Below the pieces are notes generated by a model, which worked only from the letters and a program-made list of their open reading frames with translations, was not told the origin of the DNA and made no database searches. From Paenibacillus crassostreae (lineage in GTDB: Bacteria > Bacillota > Bacilli > Paenibacillales > Paenibacillaceae), in the NCBI RefSeq assembly GCF_001857945.1, contig NZ_CP017770.1, forward strand, positions 558,001 through 622,000: DNA of 64,000 nucleotides, written 5' to 3'. The stretch's first letter is position 1. Every line of letters starts with the position of its first letter. Made by a program: the position numbers and the translations under genes. This document shows, piece by piece, positions 51,926 to 61,613 of this stretch.

Positions 51926-52147
51926 ATGGGAGATTTAGAAAATGAAGTTGTTGTAGACGAAGTAGTTAGCTTAGATGAACTAGAAGTATCTGAGGAAGTT
52001 GAAGATTCTACGGAAGAAGTACTTAGTGAAGAACTTGCTGAGGATGAAGAAGTAGAAGAAGTAGAAGAAGTAGAAGAAGTAGAGGATGTAGAAAACGAAG
52101 ACGCTGACGATTCTTTTGAAGATGAAGCTGATGACGAACTCATCTAA
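51926..52147 (+). CDS. Small, extremely acidic repeat protein
   Basis: 73 residues, nearly half Asp or Glu and with almost no basic residues. A centre made of EEVEEVEEVEEVED repeats (from a 9-bp DNA unit, 52048-52085). GGAGGG (8 bp upstream) and a terminator at 52201-52224 support expression. It could be an intrinsically disordered, DNA-mimic or ion-binding protein, but nothing specific can be assigned. The opposite strand has an open frame coding poly-Ser/Thr, which is a shadow of the repeats. Confidence 0.65.
   Translation: MGDLENEVVVDEVVSLDELEVSEEVEDSTEEVLSEELAEDEEVEEVEEVEEVEDVENEDADDSFEDEADDELI
52048..52085 (+). repeat. 9-bp tandem repeat inside the acidic protein gene
   Basis: The unit GAAGTAGAA is repeated four times in frame, giving EVE repeats. 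Such short repeats can change copy number by slippage. Confidence 0.75.
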
Positions 52148-52200
52148 TAATTATAAGTTTTTACCTCCCTTCTCCTAGTAAATACATCAAAGACAAAATC

Positions 52201-52224
52201 AACCTGTTCATTTATGAACAGGTT
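52201..52224. terminator. Terminator between acidic protein and MFS genes
   Basis: AACCTGTTCA/TGAACAGGTT perfect 10-bp stem, TTTC after it on +; the MFS gene converges on it from the right. Confidence 0.8.
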
Positions 52225-52247
52225 TTCATTTTGCCCTTATAACCTAA

Positions 52248-53468
52248 CTATTCATCCTGCAGTTCAATCCCTTTCGTTTCTTTCCCAAGAAACAATACAG
52301 ACATAGCACCTATAAGGATAACCACAAAGAACATGATAAAGATAACATCAATCGCAATATTGCGTGTAAGTAATATACCCACAAGTAATGGAGCGATCAC
52401 ACCACCTATACGACCCACGGCTGTAGCCATTCCAACTCCAGTGGTACGAACCTTTGTAGGATATAACTCTGGGGTATAAGCATATAGTCCACCCCATGCT
52501 CCTAGATTGAAGAAGGATAAGAAAATACCTGAAGTGATCAGCATGCCCACAGATGTTGAATATCCGAACCAGGCTGCACTAATCGCTGTCATGATTAAAT
52601 AAGTAACGAGCACAAATTTACGTCCAAACTTCTCTATTAAATATGCCGCAGTGAAATATCCAGGTAATTGAGCTAACGTCATAATTAGAACATACTCAAA
52701 ACTCTTGATAAGACTAAACCCTTTTAAGCCCATAACCGAAGGCAACCACAGGAACATGCCATAATAAGAGAATACGACAGTAAACCATAAGATCCATAAC
52801 ATAATTGTTGAACGTCGATGTTCACTAGACCACACTTCTGTTACTTTTTCACGTAAAGTAGGACGACGTTGACCTTGCTGCTGAACGAATCGTGGAGGAT
52901 CCTCAATTGCTCGACGTAAATATAATGCATAAAACGCTGGAACAGCACCTATCACGAAAGCAGCCTGCCAACCGAATTTAGGAATGATAAAGTATGCAAT
53001 GAGTGCAGCACATATCCATCCTACTGCCCAAAAACTTTCTAATAGTACTACTGCACGTCCACGCTCTTTAGCAGGTACGGATTCGGATACCAAAGTCGAT
53101 GCGACCGGAAGTTCTCCACCAAGCCCAATTCCAGATATGAAGCGTAATAAACATAGAACCCCAAATCCAGTAGCCAAAGCTGATAACCCACTTGCAATAG
53201 AAAAAATTAATAATGTCCACAGAAGAATTGCTTTACGTCCATAGCGATCTGCCATAATGCCTGCTAACGCAGCACCCAGCACCATCCCTACGGAGCTTAT
53301 ACTTGTCAGAAACCCAACCTGTCCTGAAGACAAAGTCCATTCTTCTTTCAGTGCTGCAACGATAAATGATATGATTCCTACATCCATTGCATCAAATAGC
53401 CAACTAAGTCCAACGCCAAAAAGTAATTTGCGGTGTTTCGGACTTCTTAATAATTGTGATTTATTCAT
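52248..53468 (-). CDS. MFS transporter (aromatic acid/sugar porter-like)
   Basis: 406 residues, about 12 spans. The loop 2-3 motif GIMADRYGRKAILLWTLLIFS (cut: GIMADRYGRKAILL) and the loop 8-9 relative YLIEKFGRKFVLV are intact; GIGLGGELPVASTLVSE is typical of the aromatic acid:H+ symporter and NiaP branch. It probably imports a small organic acid or related compound. The adjacent upstream MarR-type gene (66 bp away, same strand) is a plausible regulator, as in many aromatic-acid responsive loci. Confidence 0.9.
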   Translation of the reverse strand: MNKSQLLRSPKHRKLLFGVGLSWLFDAMDVGIISFIVAALKEEWTLSSGQVGFLTSISSVGMVLGAALAGIMADRYGRKAILLWTLLIFSIASGLSALATGFGVLCLLRFISGIGLGGELPVASTLVSESVPAKERGRAVVLLESFWAVGWICAALIAYFIIPKFGWQAAFVIGAVPAFYALYLRRAIEDPPRFVQQQGQRRPTLREKVTEVWSSEHRRSTIMLWILWFTVVFSYYGMFLWLPSVMGLKGFSLIKSFEYVLIMTLAQLPGYFTAAYLIEKFGRKFVLVTYLIMTAISAAWFGYSTSVGMLITSGIFLSFFNLGAWGGLYAYTPELYPTKVRTTGVGMATAVGRIGGVIAPLLVGILLTRNIAIDVIFIMFFVVILIGAMSVLFLGKETKGIELQDE

Positions 53469-53534
53469 ATGTAAGACTCCCTTTAGCTGTCTCTACTAAT
53501 AGTAACCTAAGAATTAAATTCTATTCTAAATTCA

Positions 53535-53948
53535 TCAACCAACCCTTGATGTGATCTTACCTAGAAGATAAATAAGTAGTTGTTGATTATGAGATGAAAT
53601 ACGATTTAATACAGTGGACAGAAATTCATCACGAATTTTCATTCCTCGATCTACTTCCTGCATTCCCTTCTCAGAGATCGACACCCAGACTATTCGTCGG
53701 TCATTACTATCACGTTCCCTTGTCAATAAATCGTTCTTCTCCATCCGATCAAGTAGCATCGTGACTGCAGCCGGACTCGTGGCTAAATAGGGGATAAAAT
53801 CAGAAGGTTTCATTGTGCCGCGCTCCATTATGACTTCAAGTACAGTTAATTGTGGTTCTGTTAGTATAGGTGCTAGCTCGCTCTCCATATGCAGTTTATA
53901 ATCTTTGCTGAGCTGGGACCATAATTTCGCGAATTCAGAAGTCTGCAA
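53535..53948 (-). CDS. MarR family transcriptional regulator
   Basis: 137 residues when started at the TTG at 53948, which has AAAGGTAGG 7 bp upstream; the ATG at 53981 adds 11 residues with no ribosome binding site. The winged helix: FIPYLATSPAAVTMLLDRME (recognition) and RERDSNDRRIVWVSISEKG (wing). Together with the MFS gene it forms a regulator-transporter pair that may respond to phenolic ligands (inference). Confidence 0.88.
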   Translation of the reverse strand: MQTSEFAKLWSQLSKDYKLHMESELAPILTEPQLTVLEVIMERGTMKPSDFIPYLATSPAAVTMLLDRMEKNDLLTRERDSNDRRIVWVSISEKGMQEVDRGMKIRDEFLSTVLNRISSHNQQLLIYLLGKITSRVG

Positions 53949-54050
53949 TGGTATACCTACCTTTCTTTGGTAAATCATCATTCATACCATTCATTTTCGA
54001 GAAATATGTTCCAATTCCTTCCTAGATCACATTTTTTATATAAAAATAGA

Positions 54051-54079
54051 ACATTCCCGCTCACATAAAAGCGGGATGT
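54051..54079 (-). terminator. Terminator of the parE-parC operon
   Basis: Minus strand ACATCCCGCTTTTATGTGAGCG then GGAATGT arms (two mismatches at the base), followed by TTCTATTTTTATA. Confidence 0.7.
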
Positions 54080-54095
54080 CTTCTGAATTATCTCT

Positions 54096-56528
54096 TTATT
54101 TCACAAATATATCAATGATTTGATCATTCTTCTCTAGGTGAATTAGATGCTTACCAATTGATTTACGATCTGAAATAGGTGCCTGATCGGATGTAATTTC
54201 AGTAAATACACTAGCTTGACTGACCGCACAAATCCTTAATGGCTCTTTGCAGTAGAAAGCCCCTACTAAATGGCTACCATTCGGTTTCACACGTTTGCCT
54301 TCTTTAAATTCGAAGGTTGGTAATCCTTTACCCCCACGACTTTGTGATAAATAATCGACTAATAGTGACCGTTTAGCATAACCAATATCACTAATCGTCA
54401 GAATCTCACCTTCATCTTCCTCTACCCAGAGGGCTGAGATGATCTCGTCACCATCACGTAACTGAATTCCCTTAACGCCACCAGATACACGACCCATCGC
54501 GTTTACTTCTTGTTCCTTGAAGCGAATACTCATTCCTAATTTACTAACTAGGAGAATATCCTTTGTACTATCACTCAGTGTCACAGAGATGATTTCATCT
54601 TCATCTCCAACTTTACAAGCAGCAATTGCACCTGAACGAGTGGTCATGTATTCTTTCAATTCTGTACGTTTCACTTGTCCTTTTTTCGTAACAAATACAA
54701 CGCTTTTACCTGGATCATCTAACGTTGTAGCAGGAATAACGCCTACGATCTCATCCTCTTTAGACAAATGTATGACATTAACAATCGCGGTACCTGCATC
54801 TTTCCATTTAAATTCAGGGATTTGGTGAACCGGTAGCATGAAGTATTGACCTTTTTGCGTAAAGACTAACAAATTATCAAGTGTATTAAGCTCCATCACT
54901 TGTCTTAGGTAATCGCCATCTTTCACACCAGAACTTTCTCGATCCCCACCTGAACGCGTGAAAGATTGCATTCCCGTACGCTTGATATATCCGTCTTTTG
55001 AAAGGGTCACGATAACATCTTCTGCACTTACGAGAACTTCGAGATTCACTTTAATCTCTTCTACTTCACCCTGAATAACAGAACGACGATCTATTCCATA
55101 CTTATCTCTTATATCCATTAATTCTTTACGAATCAATGCGAGCAACTTCTTATCACTTTCAATAATGGCCCGTAGATTTTCAACCTTCTTCTCAATCTCG
55201 TTCATTTCTTTCGTTAAAGTCGTGATCTCTAGATTCGTAATGCGATATAATTGTAAAATTAGAATGGCATCTGCCTGACGTTCGGTGAACCCAAACATCC
55301 ACTGTAAGTTGTTCTGAGCATCCTGTCGGTTCTTGGAAGCCTTAATCGCTGCAATAACCTCATCAAGGATGTTAAGTGCCTTCACTAGCCCTTCTAGGAC
55401 ATGCAAGCGATCCTCTGCTTTGTTAAGATCATATTTAGTTCTACGCATAACGACTTCACGTTGATGATCAATATAAGCTTTCAGAATCGGTTTTAATCCT
55501 AATTGGTGAGGGGCTTTGTTAACAATCGCAACCATATTAAAGTTATACGTTACTTGAAGGTCTGTTTTTTTCAATAAATAATTCAAAATTCCTTGTGCAT
55601 CGGCTTCTTTCTTTAATTCGACAACAATACGCAACCCTTCACGTCCGCTTTCATCGCGCACTTCAGCAATACCCTCTACCTTTTTCTCTAAGCGGATATT
55701 CTCCATAGCTGTAACTAGGCGTGATTTAACTACCTGAAAAGGAATCTCCGTAATAACAATCTGTTGCTTGCCACCGCGCATAAATTCAATTTCTGTTTTC
55801 GATCTTAAATAAATACGACCTTTACCGGTACGATAAGCATCCATGATGCCTTCTCCACCCATAATCGTTCCACCAAGTGGAAAATCAGGTCCTTTGATGA
55901 AGGTCATCAATTCTTCAAGTTCAATCTCAGGTTTCTGCATAACAGCAATACACGCATCAATGACTTCACGCAAATTATGCGGTGGAATTTCCGTTGCGAA
56001 ACCTGCAGAGATTCCACTAGCTCCATTGACGAGTAGGTTCGGATATCTTGAAGGTAACACGGTAGGCTCTTGTGTTGTGTTATCGAAATTATCTTTAAAT
56101 AATACCGTTCCTTTTTCGATGTCACGCAGTAACTCTAATGCGATGGGAGATAATCTTGCTTCCGTATAACGCATGGCAGCTGCTGGGTCATCGTCAATAG
56201 ATCCCCAGTTACCGTGTCCATCTATAAGTGTATGCCCCATCTTCCAAGGCTGAGCCATACGGACCATCCCATCATATATTGATGAGTCTCCGTGAGGATG
56301 GTAATTTCCCATCACATCACCGACTGCTTTGGCCGATTTACGATAAGGTTTGTCAGGCATATTCCCTGAATCGTACATCGAATAAAGTATCCGACGTTGT
56401 ACTGGCTTCAATCCATCCCGAACGTCAGGAATGGCACGATCTTGAATAATATATTTAGAGTACCGGCCGAAACGATCTCCTACAACCTCTTCTAAATAGA
56501 CCGGTAGATATTCTTCTGATAAGCTCAT
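54096..56528 (-). CDS. parC: DNA topoisomerase IV subunit A
   Basis: 810 residues. The catalytic Tyr is in AAMRYTEARLS (about residue 118); RDGLKPVQRRILYSM and GNYHPHGDSSIYDGMVRMAQPW (cut: GNYHPHGDSSIYDG and MVRMAQPW) form the DNA-gate region with an unmutated quinolone-resistance segment (Ser present; Asp in place of the usual Glu four residues on). C-terminal beta-pinwheel repeats (about 490-810). Decatenates chromosomes with ParE. 11 bp after parE. Confidence 0.95.
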   Translation of the reverse strand: MSLSEEYLPVYLEEVVGDRFGRYSKYIIQDRAIPDVRDGLKPVQRRILYSMYDSGNMPDKPYRKSAKAVGDVMGNYHPHGDSSIYDGMVRMAQPWKMGHTLIDGHGNWGSIDDDPAAAMRYTEARLSPIALELLRDIEKGTVLFKDNFDNTTQEPTVLPSRYPNLLVNGASGISAGFATEIPPHNLREVIDACIAVMQKPEIELEELMTFIKGPDFPLGGTIMGGEGIMDAYRTGKGRIYLRSKTEIEFMRGGKQQIVITEIPFQVVKSRLVTAMENIRLEKKVEGIAEVRDESGREGLRIVVELKKEADAQGILNYLLKKTDLQVTYNFNMVAIVNKAPHQLGLKPILKAYIDHQREVVMRRTKYDLNKAEDRLHVLEGLVKALNILDEVIAAIKASKNRQDAQNNLQWMFGFTERQADAILILQLYRITNLEITTLTKEMNEIEKKVENLRAIIESDKKLLALIRKELMDIRDKYGIDRRSVIQGEVEEIKVNLEVLVSAEDVIVTLSKDGYIKRTGMQSFTRSGGDRESSGVKDGDYLRQVMELNTLDNLLVFTQKGQYFMLPVHQIPEFKWKDAGTAIVNVIHLSKEDEIVGVIPATTLDDPGKSVVFVTKKGQVKRTELKEYMTTRSGAIAACKVGDEDEIISVTLSDSTKDILLVSKLGMSIRFKEQEVNAMGRVSGGVKGIQLRDGDEIISALWVEEDEGEILTISDIGYAKRSLLVDYLSQSRGGKGLPTFEFKEGKRVKPNGSHLVGAFYCKEPLRICAVSQASVFTEITSDQAPISDRKSIGKHLIHLEKNDQIIDIFVK

Positions 56529-56539
56529 ACATTCACCTT

Positions 56540-58522
56540 CTATTCCTCAACATCTGTAAAGTCAACATTGTCTACAATCCAACGCTTACGTGGATCAACT
56601 TTGTCTCCCATCAACGTTGAAACTCTTCGTTCTGCTTTGGTAGCATCTACAATCTGAACTTTGAGTAATGTCCGCATCTCAGGATTCATCGTCGTCTCCC
56701 ACAATTGCTCAGGATTCATTTCCCCAAGTCCTTTATAACGCTGTAATTCGAATTTATCCCCGAATTCCTTCAGATAATTCGCTAACTCTTCATCACTCCA
56801 TGCATAACGCATCGTTTCGAGTTTCCCTGATTTACGAGTAATCTTGTACAATGGCGGTTGAGCGATAAAGACACGTCCTGCATCAATAAGAGGTTTCATA
56901 TAACGGTAAAAGAACGTCAGAAGCAATACTTGAATATGTGCTCCATCCGTATCCGCATCAGTCATAATAATGATTTTAGAATAATTGCTATCCTCCACTA
57001 CAAAATCAGGACCAATACCAGCTCCAATCGCTGATACAATGGCTCGATACTCCTCATTCTTAAGAACATCTGCGAGCTTAGCCTTCTCCGGATTCAATGG
57101 TTTTCCCTTTAACGGAAGTATGGCTTGAATTTTAGAGTCTCGACCCTGTTTAGCTGACCCACCCGCGGAATCACCTTCCACAATGAAAAGCTCTGTTCGT
57201 GTAACGTCTTTCGACTGTGCAGGAGTTAACTTTCCATTAAGATTAGAACTCTCGCTACGCTTCTTACCTGTGCGCATATCATCACGTGCTTTACGAGCAG
57301 CTTCACGCGCTTTCGAGGCTTGAATCGATTTCTTGATTAATGTTTGGGCGATCTGTGGATTCTCCTCTAGGAAGATTTGCATATTCTCAGAAACGATGGC
57401 ATCTACCATACTACGAGCAGAGGCGCTTCCCAATTGATCTTTGGTTTGACCCACAAATTCTACATCGGACATTTTGACACTAATAACAGCCATCATACCC
57501 TCACGTAAATCAGAACCTTCCAAGTTTTTATCCTTTTCTTTGAGAAGGCTAGTTTTTCTAGCATAATCATTCATCACACGCGTATAGGCTGTTTTAAATC
57601 CAGTCTCATGCGTACCTCCACCTCGAGTAGGAATGGAGTTAACGAAGGAGGCCAATGTCTCTGTATACCCGGCATTATACTGAAGGGCTACCTCAACCTC
57701 AACATCATCTTTCTCAGCGCTGAAGTGAATCACATCATGGAGAACATCCTTACCCTCGTTCAAATACTCAACGAACTGGCTAGCACCACCCTCATAGAAG
57801 AATTCATCTTCTTTATCCGCTCGAACATCCTTGAGGACAATTCGAAGCCCCGAATTTAGAAAAGCAAGTTCCATCACGCGTTCTGATAATGTATCATAGT
57901 TAAGATGAATTCCAGCTGAAAAGACACGACTATCTGGTTTAAATGTAACTTTGGTTCCCGTCTTATTGGTGTTTCCAAACATTTCAAGACCCGTAGAAGG
58001 TTCACCTACATGTTCTCTGCCCTGATCATCGATCCAATATTCGAAACGTTGACGATGTATTTTTCCATCGCGATAAATTTCGACTTCGAGCCATTCCGAT
58101 AGAGCATTTGTTACTGAAGCCCCAACCCCATGAAGACCACCTGACTTCTTATATCCTGATCCGCCGAATTTCCCTCCGGCATGGAGTATCGTGAATACGA
58201 CCTGTGGTGTTGGTATACCTGTTTTATGCATTCCTGTTGGAATTCCGCGACCATTATCTTGAACGGTTACGGACCCGTCTTTGTGTAATGTAATTTCTAT
58301 TCTTGTGCAGTATTTGGCTAGATGTTCATCCACCGCATTATCTACAATTTCCCATAATAGGTGATGAAGCCCCGAATTACTCGTACTACCAATATACATT
58401 CCTGGTCTTTTGCGAACTGCTACCAGACCTTCGAGCACTTGAATGTCGTCAACATCGTATCCAACATGACCTTTTTCGCCTTTATTGGATGACTCTGCAA
58501 ACAAATCGATCTGCTCGACCAT
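56540..58522 (-). CDS. parE: DNA topoisomerase IV subunit B
   Basis: 660 residues. GHKL ATPase: EIVDNAVDEHL (Asn/Glu), DNGRGIPTGMH, GGSGYKKSGGLHGVGAS (lid). Toprim: EGDSAGGSAKQGRD and MTDADTDGAHI. KRPGMYIGSTSNSGLHHLLWE opens the protein. The length of 660 and its pairing with parC rather than gyrA identify it as ParE. First gene of the parE-parC operon. Confidence 0.95.
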   Translation of the reverse strand: MVEQIDLFAESSNKGEKGHVGYDVDDIQVLEGLVAVRKRPGMYIGSTSNSGLHHLLWEIVDNAVDEHLAKYCTRIEITLHKDGSVTVQDNGRGIPTGMHKTGIPTPQVVFTILHAGGKFGGSGYKKSGGLHGVGASVTNALSEWLEVEIYRDGKIHRQRFEYWIDDQGREHVGEPSTGLEMFGNTNKTGTKVTFKPDSRVFSAGIHLNYDTLSERVMELAFLNSGLRIVLKDVRADKEDEFFYEGGASQFVEYLNEGKDVLHDVIHFSAEKDDVEVEVALQYNAGYTETLASFVNSIPTRGGGTHETGFKTAYTRVMNDYARKTSLLKEKDKNLEGSDLREGMMAVISVKMSDVEFVGQTKDQLGSASARSMVDAIVSENMQIFLEENPQIAQTLIKKSIQASKAREAARKARDDMRTGKKRSESSNLNGKLTPAQSKDVTRTELFIVEGDSAGGSAKQGRDSKIQAILPLKGKPLNPEKAKLADVLKNEEYRAIVSAIGAGIGPDFVVEDSNYSKIIIMTDADTDGAHIQVLLLTFFYRYMKPLIDAGRVFIAQPPLYKITRKSGKLETMRYAWSDEELANYLKEFGDKFELQRYKGLGEMNPEQLWETTMNPEMRTLLKVQIVDATKAERRVSTLMGDKVDPRKRWIVDNVDFTDVEE

Positions 58523-58598
58523 TCATGCTCCTCCTTTGTAAATCTTTATGTAGGATATTCATCCGATGCAAACAGATGTTTTGGTATCCTTGTCCATT

Positions 58599-59597
58599 TT
58601 AATTCAAGATGTCCCGTTTCGTAAAGACGGTGAATGAAACAATTACCGAGATAAATGCCCATAACCCCAATACAATCAACGAAAAATTAAGATTCATTCC
58701 TCCGATGGGAGCAGGTGTTCCTGATAAATAATTCGTAAGCTGTAAGTTTACCATAAATAAATATTTAGCGCTTGTCCAAGCTGAAGCCATATTGGTCAGA
58801 ATAGAACCTGCAATAATCGCTGCCATCATAACAACAATACTTGCCGCTGTGCTTTTAACTAAGACAGACACCATGAAAGCTAGTAAGGCGACGATCACCC
58901 CGACGAACCACACTAATCCAGCTTGCATTAAAAGATACTTCCACTGAGGTACTGCATGTACAGCAGATATATCAACATCTGAACCAACCAATTGAAACCC
59001 TGTGAATACTGGAATATTAAATCCTTTATATCCAAAAAAGGCACCTGAAATAATGTAACTAATAACAAAAGTGCTTAATACGATCAGTGAAACGAACATG
59101 AGCATCGTAATTAGCTTACTGAGAAGTACTTTCCACCTTTTTACGGGTCTAGTCAATAACATTTTGATTGTACCTGTCGTTCTCTCACCTGATACAATAT
59201 CTGATGCAATGGCCATAATTAGTAAAGGGATGAATAAAGAAATTGAATTATCCATAAATTCACGCGTAAAACTAACCCCATTAGGATCATTAGGATTTAC
59301 ATCATGGTCTAAATAATACTGAAGTTGTTGAATGAATATAATACGATATTTTTTCCATTCATCTGGGATTCGACCACTTCCAAGTGAGTTCTGATTATCG
59401 GTAATCTGTTGTTGGATTTCTAACTTCCAATCACCGTTGAACTTATCTCTAGTTTGTTCTGCGGAACGCATTTGCGCATATGTAAACATTGGAACCAATA
59501 TGAATAAGATCAGCAGAATGATATAGAATCGCTTACGTTTAATCATTTTGATGCATTCATTTTTTATTAATGGGCGTATGCTACTCAATGTTCTCAC
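58599..59597 (-). CDS. ABC-2 type transporter permease
   Basis: 332 residues. One span near the N-terminus (FYIILLILFILVPMFTY), a large extracytoplasmic stretch (about 40-110), then five spans in the C-terminal half (for example VLLSKLITMLMFVSLIVLSTFVISY). ERTTGTIKMLLTRPVKRWK is the typical coupling helix of ABC-2 permeases. Overlaps the ATPase gene by 17 bp. Substrate unknown (drug, peptide or cell-surface precursor). Confidence 0.88.
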   Translation of the reverse strand: MRTLSSIRPLIKNECIKMIKRKRFYIILLILFILVPMFTYAQMRSAEQTRDKFNGDWKLEIQQQITDNQNSLGSGRIPDEWKKYRIIFIQQLQYYLDHDVNPNDPNGVSFTREFMDNSISLFIPLLIMAIASDIVSGERTTGTIKMLLTRPVKRWKVLLSKLITMLMFVSLIVLSTFVISYIISGAFFGYKGFNIPVFTGFQLVGSDVDISAVHAVPQWKYLLMQAGLVWFVGVIVALLAFMVSVLVKSTAASIVVMMAAIIAGSILTNMASAWTSAKYLFMVNLQLTNYLSGTPAPIGGMNLNFSLIVLGLWAFISVIVSFTVFTKRDILN

Positions 59598-60564
59598 CTT
59601 CAGTCATTTGCAGAAATAGTTGTTCTAGCGTTGGATTTATTCGATTCACACCCTTCACAGCGATACCTGCCTGAATCAATTGAGCTACGATTGTCGGAAT
59701 GAGATTCTCTTCATTCTGCGTTACAACGGCATTAACAGACATGCCAGCTATAATGGAATCATCAAGCACTTCATCCACAGATTCAATTACTTTAATACCA
59801 CCATTAGCTGATAGTATGTTCTTACCTTCCAGCATTGGTTCCATATCCCATATGACATAACCAACATTCCTAGATACGAGTTCATCCACATGACCTAGAG
59901 CAAGCACACTGCCATGACTAATGATCGCCACACGATCACACAATAATTGTATTTCACTCAATAAATGGCTAGATACGAATACTGCCATCCCTTCTGATGC
60001 CAGTTGCCTTATAAACAAGCGTAATTCTTTGATTCCTTTAGGATCTAACCCATTGGTTGGTTCATCTAGAATAAGCAACTTTGGACGACCCAATAGCGCT
60101 TGAGCTATACCTAATCTCTGACGCATTCCAAGTGAATATGTACGTACTTTATCATGAATTCGTTGATCTAATCGTACAATATCTACAACCTCTTGAATCC
60201 TCATATCATCCACACCTGGCTGCATTCGCGCAAAATGTTCTAAGTTCTCCCAACCGGTTAAATATGTATAGACTTCGGGATTCTCAACGATGGATCCTAC
60301 GTATTGTAGTGCATTTTCTTGATCACGATTCACATCGTACCCATACACTTTTATAGTTCCACTACTAGGTTTAATTAAATCAACTAACATTCGTATAGTA
60401 GTTGTCTTACCCGCTCCATTAGGGCCAAGGAATCCGAATATTTCACCTTCAATGACGTTAAAAGATATATCTTCTATGATCCGTTTCTTACCAATTCGTT
60501 TACTGATATGATCAACGGAAAGCACAATGTTACCCTCAACAACGGTGTCCTTCATCCGGTCCAT
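59581..60564 (-). CDS. ABC transporter ATP-binding protein (ABC-2 exporter)
   Basis: 327 residues. Walker A GPNGAGKTTT, signature YSLGMRQRLGIAQAL, Walker B LLILDEPTNGLDP and switch SSHLLSEI are intact. A C-terminal domain of about 100 residues (from VDELVSRNVG) is typical of DrrA/NatA-like ATPases. Coupled to the permease gene. Confidence 0.92.
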   Translation of the reverse strand: MDRMKDTVVEGNIVLSVDHISKRIGKKRIIEDISFNVIEGEIFGFLGPNGAGKTTTIRMLVDLIKPSSGTIKVYGYDVNRDQENALQYVGSIVENPEVYTYLTGWENLEHFARMQPGVDDMRIQEVVDIVRLDQRIHDKVRTYSLGMRQRLGIAQALLGRPKLLILDEPTNGLDPKGIKELRLFIRQLASEGMAVFVSSHLLSEIQLLCDRVAIISHGSVLALGHVDELVSRNVGYVIWDMEPMLEGKNILSANGGIKVIESVDEVLDDSIIAGMSVNAVVTQNEENLIPTIVAQLIQAGIAVKGVNRINPTLEQLFLQMTEGENIE

Positions 60565-60588
60565 ATGTACATTCCTCTCTATGTCTAT

Positions 60589-61410
60589 TTACTGAATCCC
60601 TTGAACGATCCGTTCAGCAATCTGTTGATATCCATCGGCATTGGGATGGAAATGGTCCGAAGTTAGATAGCGATCTAAATTATTCACAAAGATATCATAT
60701 GTCGGAACTAAGGTCATTCTTTCATCTCGATTCATCGTAGTTAGTACTATATTGTTCCAGGTCGTTACAACTTCATTCCCCACGGATGATATTTCTTGTA
60801 GATCTCCAAAAGGGTTATATAATCCAACATAAATGATATATGCCTTAGGATTAATTTCTCTCAATTTATCTAAAGCGATTTGTAGCTGTTCTGATGCTGG
60901 TGGAAGTACATTTCGAAGTCTCTCTGCAGTTATCTCTTGTGTTGATTCATCTGCTGATAATAACTTTGCCCCACGAAAAAGGTCATTTGCACCGATCGAA
61001 AGTATAATAATATCGGATTGTTTCAGTACGTATTGCACACCCGCTTCATCAAGCCTCGTCACTAAACCGGAAGTTGTCAGGCCATTTATGCCTAGATTGT
61101 TAAGTAGCGATGCTGTTTTTCCAGTTCTTTTGGATAGCATTTCAACACTTCTTTTCACAAAACCACTACCAGTATCATCACCTGTTCCCTTCGCGAGTGA
61201 ATCACCAAGCCCAGATATTTTATATTCCTGCTTATCAGCCATGGATTCCTCGACTCCCTCGCCTAGCTCCTGTGATGAAGGTACTACCTCCACACTGGCC
61301 TTGGGCCAATTTATATCTTTAACAGCATATATAAAACCAATGAACAGTACGATTGTTGCCAACATTGAGATCACACTCACATAACGCCAGATCCATTTTG
61401 AAGAATTCAA
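60589..61410 (-). CDS. SGNH/GDSL hydrolase, membrane-anchored
   Basis: 273 residues. N-terminal anchor or signal (about residues 10-28). SGNH blocks: GLGDSLAKGTG with the Ser nucleophile, NNLGINGLTTSGL (Gly/Asn), LSIGANDLFRG, and the C-terminal SDHFHPNADGYQ with Asp and His. Resembles YpmR-type Bacillales lipases/acylhydrolases; likely acts at the cell surface. It precedes the ABC-2 exporter genes on the same strand with a 24-bp gap. Confidence 0.88.
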   Translation of the reverse strand: MNSSKWIWRYVSVISMLATIVLFIGFIYAVKDINWPKASVEVVPSSQELGEGVEESMADKQEYKISGLGDSLAKGTGDDTGSGFVKRSVEMLSKRTGKTASLLNNLGINGLTTSGLVTRLDEAGVQYVLKQSDIIILSIGANDLFRGAKLLSADESTQEITAERLRNVLPPASEQLQIALDKLREINPKAYIIYVGLYNPFGDLQEISSVGNEVVTTWNNIVLTTMNRDERMTLVPTYDIFVNNLDRYLTSDHFHPNADGYQQIAERIVQGIQ

Positions 61411-61613
61411 TTCCCATGCCTCCTACTATAAGTATAAATAACGGTATGTATAAATAATTATCACCTAATGGCCATCTATAATTACATTAAGACTTCTAAT
61501 ATTAATTTGCAAATAATGTAGAATCATGATCTTTCCTTGCTTCAATTTAAAAAAGCTGACTAATCCAAAAAGCGGATAGCCAGCCATTATTCGTTCTATA
61601 TAATTATTCCATA

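Noticed and set aside
51892-52143. 83-residue poly-Ser/Thr frame on the minus strand
   Set aside because: Exact shadow of the acidic repeat gene; the GAA/GTA repeat reads as TTC/TAC-shifted serine codons on the other strand.
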